From Olsenella sp. (lineage in GTDB: Bacteria > Actinomycetota > Coriobacteriia > Coriobacteriales > Atopobiaceae): 9,907 bases of DNA. Position numbers and translations under genes: made by a program. Shown here one piece after another: positions 6,248 through 9,907 of this stretch. The notes beneath the pieces are model-generated. The model ran no database searches. It was not told where the DNA came from and saw only the letters and a program-made list of their open reading frames with translations. The stretch is taken from NCBI GenBank assembly GCA_015062715.1, contig SUUD01000035.1:1-9907 (forward strand). Direction: 5' to 3'. The stretch's first letter is position 1. The number at the start of each line of letters is the position of its first letter.

Positions 6248-7282
6248 CTAGCAGATCTCGTGGACCCAGCCCGCGGGGCCCTCGATCTCGCCGGCCTGGA
6301 TGCCGGTGAGCGTCTCGCGGAGCTTGGCCAGGACCGGGCCGACGTGGTCCATGCCGGTGCCAAAGACGTGCTCGACGCCCTCGAGGTCGACGACCTTGCC
6401 CACGGGGCTGATGACGGCGGCGGTGCCGCACATGCCGCACTCGACGAACTGGTCGATCTCGTCGAAGCGCACCGGGCGCTGCTCGACCTTCATGCCGAGC
6501 ATCTCCTCGGCCACGGTCACGAGCGAGCGACGCGTGATGGAGGGCAGGATGGAGTCGGTGAACGACTGCGGCACCACGAGGCCGCCGTCCTCGGTGACGA
6601 ACAGGAAGTTGGCGCCGCCGGACTCCTCCACGTAGGTGCGGGTCTGGGAGTCGAGGAACATGTTGTCGGCGTAGCCCTCGGCGTGGGCCTCGACGCTGGG
6701 ATAGAGCGACATGGCGTAGTTGAGGCCGGCCTTGATGTTGCCGGTGCCGTGGGGAGCCGCGCGGTCATACGCCGAGACCTTGAGGGCCACGGGCTGGACG
6801 CCGCCCTTGTAGTAGGGGCCGACGGGGGTGACCAGGATGCGGAACTGGTACTCGGTGGCGGGCTTGACGCCAATGACGTCGCCGGTGGCAATCATGAACG
6901 GGCGGATGTAGAGCGTGGCGCCCGAGCCAAAGGGGGGCACCCACGCGATGTTGGCCTTGACGACCTGCTCGACGGCCGAGATGAAGCGGTCCTCGGGGAA
7001 CGGCGGCATGCAGACGCGCTGGGCGGAGTCGTACATGCGCTTGGCGTTCATGTCGGGGCGGAAGCAGACGATGCGACCATCCTTGGTGGTGTAGGCCTTG
7101 AGGCCCTCGAAGACCTCCTGGCAGTAGTGGAAGATGCCGGCGCACTCGCTCATCACGATGCTGTGGTCGGGCGTGAGGATGTCCTCGCCCCAGGCGCCGT
7201 CCTTGTAGTTGCACGCGTAGCTGAAGTCGGTCTTGGTATAGGCGAACGTGAGGCTGCCCCAGTCGATGTCCTTCTTCTCCAT
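6248..7282 (-). CDS. ilvE: Branched-chain amino acid aminotransferase (PLP fold class IV)
   Basis: A 344-residue cytoplasmic PLP enzyme that transfers the amino group between leucine, isoleucine or valine and 2-oxoglutarate, the last step in their synthesis and the first in breakdown. Features of the longer (eukaryote-like) BCAT type are FHYCQEVFEGLKAY (51-64), FRPDMNAKRM (74-83), TLYIRPFMIATGD (123-135), VTPVGPYYKGG (151-161), GTGNIKAGLNYAMSL (179-193) with the PLP lysine at K184, YVEESGGANFLFV (217-229) with the cofactor glutamate, and GTAAVISPVG (286-295). A Cys pair, C282-G-M-C285, precedes this last motif. Start: ATG at 7282 is preceded by AAGGGAG; upstream in-frame codons to 7417 overlap the divergent promoter region and look non-coding. 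Substrate preference among branched and related amino acids is not settled by sequence. Confidence 0.95.
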   Translation of the reverse strand: MEKKDIDWGSLTFAYTKTDFSYACNYKDGAWGEDILTPDHSIVMSECAGIFHYCQEVFEGLKAYTTKDGRIVCFRPDMNAKRMYDSAQRVCMPPFPEDRFISAVEQVVKANIAWVPPFGSGATLYIRPFMIATGDVIGVKPATEYQFRILVTPVGPYYKGGVQPVALKVSAYDRAAPHGTGNIKAGLNYAMSLYPSVEAHAEGYADNMFLDSQTRTYVEESGGANFLFVTEDGGLVVPQSFTDSILPSITRRSLVTVAEEMLGMKVEQRPVRFDEIDQFVECGMCGTAAVISPVGKVVDLEGVEHVFGTGMDHVGPVLAKLRETLTGIQAGEIEGPAGWVHEIC

Positions 7283-7409
7283 GACGAAAAGCTCCCTTGT
7301 CGTAGGTCCGAACGTTGCGATTACGATAGCGCTTGGGAGCCGGGGTGGCGTGCCTTTTGTCGAAGCATTTACAATGTGCCGGTTGGGCGCGACGCCAAGG
7401 GAGGGCATC
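7283..7409. promoter_or_regulatory. Divergent promoter region between the aminotransferase and the aldolase-like gene
   Basis: These 127 bases separate two outward-facing genes. On the plus strand TACAAT (7370-7375) is a good -10 about 35 bp before the ATG at 7410, but no strong -35 stands 16-18 bases upstream. AAGGGAGGG (7397-7405) is the plus-strand ribosome site and AAGGGAG (7292-7298) the minus-strand one. I see no clear shared operator or attenuator-type leader peptide. Confidence 0.4.
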
Positions 7410-8462
7410 ATGCGCATGTTCAGAAACGACTACTCCGAGGGGGCTGCCCCCGAGGTTCTCGAGGCGCTGGTGCGCACCAACGCCGAGCAGCACGTTGGCT
7501 ACACGGAGGGCGACGACCACTGCGAGCGGGCGCGCGAGCTCATTCGCGCCGCCTGCGGCCACGATGACGTTGCCGTCGAGTTCTCCATCGGCGGGACAAG
7601 CACCAACCTGGTGTGCATCGAGGGCATGACCCGTGGCTGGGAGGGTGTCATCTGCACGCCCGAGGCCCACATCAACACCCACGAGACGGGCGCCATCGCC
7701 GCCACCGGCCGCTCCGTCCTGCCCACGCGCGACACCGACGGCTTCGTCTCGCCGGCCGAGGCGGAGCGCGTCTGGCGCTACCAGACGGGCACGGGCCGGC
7801 ACATGACCAAGCCCGCCGTGGTCTACATCTCCAACACCACCGAGCTGGGCGGCGTCTGGAGCAAGGAGCGCTTCGACGCCCTCTGCGACTGGGCCGACGA
7901 GCGCGGCCTCAAGGTCTACCTCGACGGCGCGCGCCTTGGCAGCGCCCTCACCTCCCCCGCCGCGGCCGGCCTCACGCTCGAGCACATCGCGCGCCGCTGC
8001 GCCGCCTTCTACCTTGGCGGGACCAAGAACGGCATGCTCTTTGGCGAGGCCGTGGTCATCTCCGACCCGGCGCTCAGGGAGGCCTTCCCCTACCTCATCA
8101 AGGAGCGCGGCGGCCTCATGGCAAAGGGGCGCCTGCTGGGCGTCCAGTTCGAGGCGGCCTTCGAGCGGCCGGCAGACGGTGGGGAGGCGCCGTTCTGGCG
8201 GCTTGCCCGCGGGGCCAACGAGCGTGCGTTCCGCCTGCGCCAGGGCCTTCTCGACCTGGGCTTCGAGGCCTATGGCGAGGCCCCCTCGAACCAGCAGTTC
8301 TTCTCCTTCGAGCCAAAGGTCGCGCAGCGCTTTGCCGACGAGGCTGGCTGCGAGGTCTTCCAGGAGCTGCCCGACGGGCGGCTGCTGACCCGCTTCGTGT
8401 GCTCGTGGGCCACGACCGACGACGACGTCGACGAGGTGCTCGACCTCGCCCGCAGCCTGTAG
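7410..8462 (+). CDS. Threonine aldolase-like / beta-eliminating lyase PLP enzyme
   Basis: A 350-residue fold-type I PLP enzyme of the threonine aldolase/beta-eliminating lyase group, likely splitting a beta-hydroxy amino acid (threonine to glycine and acetaldehyde) or a related substrate. Visible landmarks are FRNDYSEGA (4-12), EFSIGGTSTNLV (57-68) forming the cofactor phosphate loop, PEAHINTHETGAI (84-96) with the ring-stacking histidine, VYISNTTELGGVWS (138-151), VYLDGARLGSAL (169-180) with Asp172 for the PLP nitrogen, and FYLGGTKNGMLFGEAVV (200-216) with PLP lysine K206. Start: AAGGGAGGG precedes ATG at 7410; ATG at 7416 is nearly as good and would remove two residues. It ends 8 nt before the exporter and is surely cotranscribed with it. 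The sequence is of the clostridial/coriobacterial type rather than E. coli LtaE, so I leave the symbol blank. Confidence 0.87.
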   Translation: MRMFRNDYSEGAAPEVLEALVRTNAEQHVGYTEGDDHCERARELIRAACGHDDVAVEFSIGGTSTNLVCIEGMTRGWEGVICTPEAHINTHETGAIAATGRSVLPTRDTDGFVSPAEAERVWRYQTGTGRHMTKPAVVYISNTTELGGVWSKERFDALCDWADERGLKVYLDGARLGSALTSPAAAGLTLEHIARRCAAFYLGGTKNGMLFGEAVVISDPALREAFPYLIKERGGLMAKGRLLGVQFEAAFERPADGGEAPFWRLARGANERAFRLRQGLLDLGFEAYGEAPSNQQFFSFEPKVAQRFADEAGCEVFQELPDGRLLTRFVCSWATTDDDVDEVLDLARSL

Positions 8463-8470
8463 GCGGGGCC

Positions 8471-9421
8471 ATGGCACGGCTCGATCGAGAGGGGGGCGTC
8501 GACTTCTCCGGCCCGGCGGTGCTGACGGCCGGCGCCATCACCTCGTGCCTCCTGTGGGGAAGCGCCATCCCCTTCGTCCGCATGGGCTACCAGCTGCTGG
8601 GCATCGACGCCGCCGACACGGGCTCCCAGCTGCTGTTCGCCGGCACCCGCTTCTTCCTCGCCGGTCTTGCCGTGGCCGTCGCCCACGCCGTCGCCACGCG
8701 GTCCGCCCGCGTACCCAGCAGGCGCGACCTATGGGCGGCGTTTCGCATCTCGCTGTTCCAGACCTTCGGGCAGTACCTGCTCTACTACATCGGCCTCGCC
8801 CACTCCACCGGCGTCAACGGCGCCATCTCGCAGGGCATCGACGTCTTTGCCTCGCTGGTCATCTCCGCCGTGATCTTCCGCATGGAGCGCCTGACGCCGC
8901 AGAAGGTCGTGGGCGCCCTCATCGGCTTCTGCGGCATCCTGCTCGCCGACGCAGGCAGCCGCGCCGCCGGTGCCGGCGGCGGCTTCACGCTCACCGGCGA
9001 GGGCTTCGTCATGCTGGCGACGGTCTCCTCGGCGCTGGCGTCGGTCCTCACGCGCAAGTACGCCCAGGACACCGACCCCATGGTGCTGTGCGGCTGGCAG
9101 TTCATGATGGGCGGCGTGGGGCTGCTCGCCTGCGGCGTCGCCCTCCACGGCCACGTCGCCACACCAAGCCCCGCCGGCCTGGGCATCCTCGCCTGGCTCG
9201 TCATGGTGTCGGCCGTGGCCTACGGCATCTGGAGCGTGCTGCTGCGCGACAACGACGTCAGCCGCGTGTCGGTCTACACCTTCACGCTCCCCATCTTCGG
9301 GGTCATCCTGTCGCTGCTGCTGCTGGGGGACGAGGGCACGGCCCTCGGCCCCATGACCTTCGTCGCATTGGCCCTCGTGAGCCTGGGAATACTGGTCGTT
9401 GAGCGGGCACCGGCGGAATGA
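8471..9421 (+). CDS. EamA/DMT-family transporter
   Basis: A 316-residue inner-membrane protein with about ten hydrophobic segments arranged as two EamA repeats (about 18-160 and 175-312). Typical features are LLWGSAIPFVRMGYQLLG (27-44), LLFAGTRFFLAGLAVAVAHA (54-73), ISQGIDVFASLVISAVIFRMERLTP (split across 119-143), and in the second half WSVLLRDNDVSRVSVYTFTL (254-273) followed by PIFGVILSLLLLGDE (274-288). Members usually export amino acids, metabolites or drugs. The ATG lies 8 nt after the aldolase-like stop, with GGCGGGG as a modest ribosome site, so translational coupling is likely. Pairing with an amino-acid PLP enzyme suggests it exports an amino acid such as threonine or a product of its neighbour; this is inference from context. 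Confidence 0.9.
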   Translation: MARLDREGGVDFSGPAVLTAGAITSCLLWGSAIPFVRMGYQLLGIDAADTGSQLLFAGTRFFLAGLAVAVAHAVATRSARVPSRRDLWAAFRISLFQTFGQYLLYYIGLAHSTGVNGAISQGIDVFASLVISAVIFRMERLTPQKVVGALIGFCGILLADAGSRAAGAGGGFTLTGEGFVMLATVSSALASVLTRKYAQDTDPMVLCGWQFMMGGVGLLACGVALHGHVATPSPAGLGILAWLVMVSAVAYGIWSVLLRDNDVSRVSVYTFTLPIFGVILSLLLLGDEGTALGPMTFVALALVSLGILVVERAPAE

Positions 9422-9455
9422 CCATCCAATCCGGTGCCGCCCGGTCTGGTATGGT

Positions 9456-9471
9456 GGGCATGTCCATGCCC
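9456..9471. promoter_or_regulatory. Small palindrome upstream of the lipoprotein gene
   Basis: GGGCAT (9456-9461), four bases, then ATGCCC (9466-9471) forms a perfect 6-bp dyad about 10 nt before the GGAGG ribosome site (9481-9485). TATGGT at 9449-9454 could be a -10, putting the dyad near the transcription start, where a repressor could bind. A second dyad, GGCACCGG (9406-9413) with CCGGTGCC (9431-9438), overlaps the exporter stop and may be a weak terminator without a U-tract. Confidence 0.35.
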
Positions 9472-9491
9472 GTCACGTTTGGAGGCAGCCC

Positions 9492-9907
9492 ATGAGCAAG
9501 CCCGTCGCCCGTTTCCTTGGCCTCTTCACGACCCTCGCCCTCGCGCTGGCGCTGTGCGCATGCGGAGGGGGCATCAAGCCCGAGGAGGGCATCACCTTCA
9601 AGAACGACCTGGAAGCGGACGTCCAGGCCATCTACATCACCTCGACCGAGGTGGACGTCTGGGGCGAGCCCGTCCACGACGAGGCGATCGGCGCCAAGAA
9701 GAGCGTGGTCCTCGAGGCAAGCGTGCTCCCGGCGGACGTGACGGACTTCTCCTATGACGTCGCCGTGCTCGACGAGAACAACACGCTGTACGAGTTCTAC
9801 CTGGTCCCCATCGAGGTGGGCAACACCCTCACCGTCTTCGTGGGGACCGAGAGCCCCTGCCTCGTCGTGACCGACCAGTACGGCAACGACACCGCCATAG
9901 ACGGCGA
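9492..9907 (+). CDS. Small secreted lipoprotein, C-terminus beyond the window
   Basis: The ATG at 9492 follows GGAGG (9481-9485). The 138 visible residues start with a lipoprotein signal peptide: basic K3/R7, a hydrophobic stretch FLGLFTTLALALALCA, and a lipobox L21-C22-A23-C24, so C24 would be lipidated and the protein anchored outside the membrane. The mature part begins GGGIKPEEGITFKND and continues with alternating beta-strand-like segments, including IYITSTEVDVWGEPVHDE and FSYDVAVLDENNTLYEFYLV. This pattern (K-N-D near the start, I-Y-I-x-S/T, a central W-G, then a D-V-x-V-L-D-E strand) resembles small beta-sandwich domains found in secreted proteins of gut bacteria, but I cannot name the family. 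The frame is open at the window end. Role unknown. Confidence 0.82.
   Translation, partial: MSKPVARFLGLFTTLALALALCACGGGIKPEEGITFKNDLEADVQAIYITSTEVDVWGEPVHDEAIGAKKSVVLEASVLPADVTDFSYDVAVLDENNTLYEFYLVPIEVGNTLTVFVGTESPCLVVTDQYGNDTAIDG

Noticed and set aside
6765..8477. 570-residue minus-strand open frame opposite the aldolase-like gene
   Set aside because: It runs antisense through one real gene, the divergent promoter and then out of frame through part of ilvE. No domain structure.

Overview
The window is high-GC bacterial chromosome with tightly packed genes. The gene content and protein style (Cys-rich HisRS, NhaC-type carrier, a 'FRNDYSEG' PLP lyase, small double-glycine peptide) suggest an actinobacterium of the Coriobacteriia, such as the Olsenella/Atopobium/Collinsella group. 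That placement is inference from overall appearance. No rRNA, tRNA, CRISPR array, transposase or phage gene was found, and no gene-free stretch exceeds 300 bases.

Layout: (1) 1-111 is the non-coding region after hisS and holds two tandem ~33-bp hairpin-forming repeats. (2) 112-1409 (-) is histidyl-tRNA synthetase, hisS. Its last ~25 codons are rearranged: 124-183 is a 19-bp perfect inverted repeat around a 22-nt spacer, and the normal HisRS C-terminus can be read only from the opposite strand of that segment. (3) 1500-2807 (-) is a metal-dependent amidohydrolase and 2866-3804 (-) a LysR regulator. Divergent from the regulator, 3925-5316 (+) is an NhaC-family carrier. The three look like one uptake/hydrolysis module controlled from the AT-rich divergent region 3805-3924. 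(4) 5461-5688 (+) is an unknown 75-residue protein that converges on 5776-6042 (-), an 88-residue peptide with a textbook double-glycine leader. A strong hairpin terminator lies between them. (5) 6248-7282 (-) is a branched-chain aminotransferase, preceded on the plus strand by an intergenic 22-bp perfect inverted repeat at 6161-6222. (6) Divergent from it, 7410-8462 (+) is a threonine-aldolase-like PLP enzyme, followed 8 nt later by an EamA/DMT exporter (8471-9421). (7) 9492 to the window end (+) is the start of a small lipoprotein.

The amino-acid genes (aminotransferase, aldolase/lyase, exporter) may work together in amino-acid turnover and efflux. The most unusual items are the rearranged hisS 3' end and the orphan double-glycine peptide, which has no export or maturation gene within the window.
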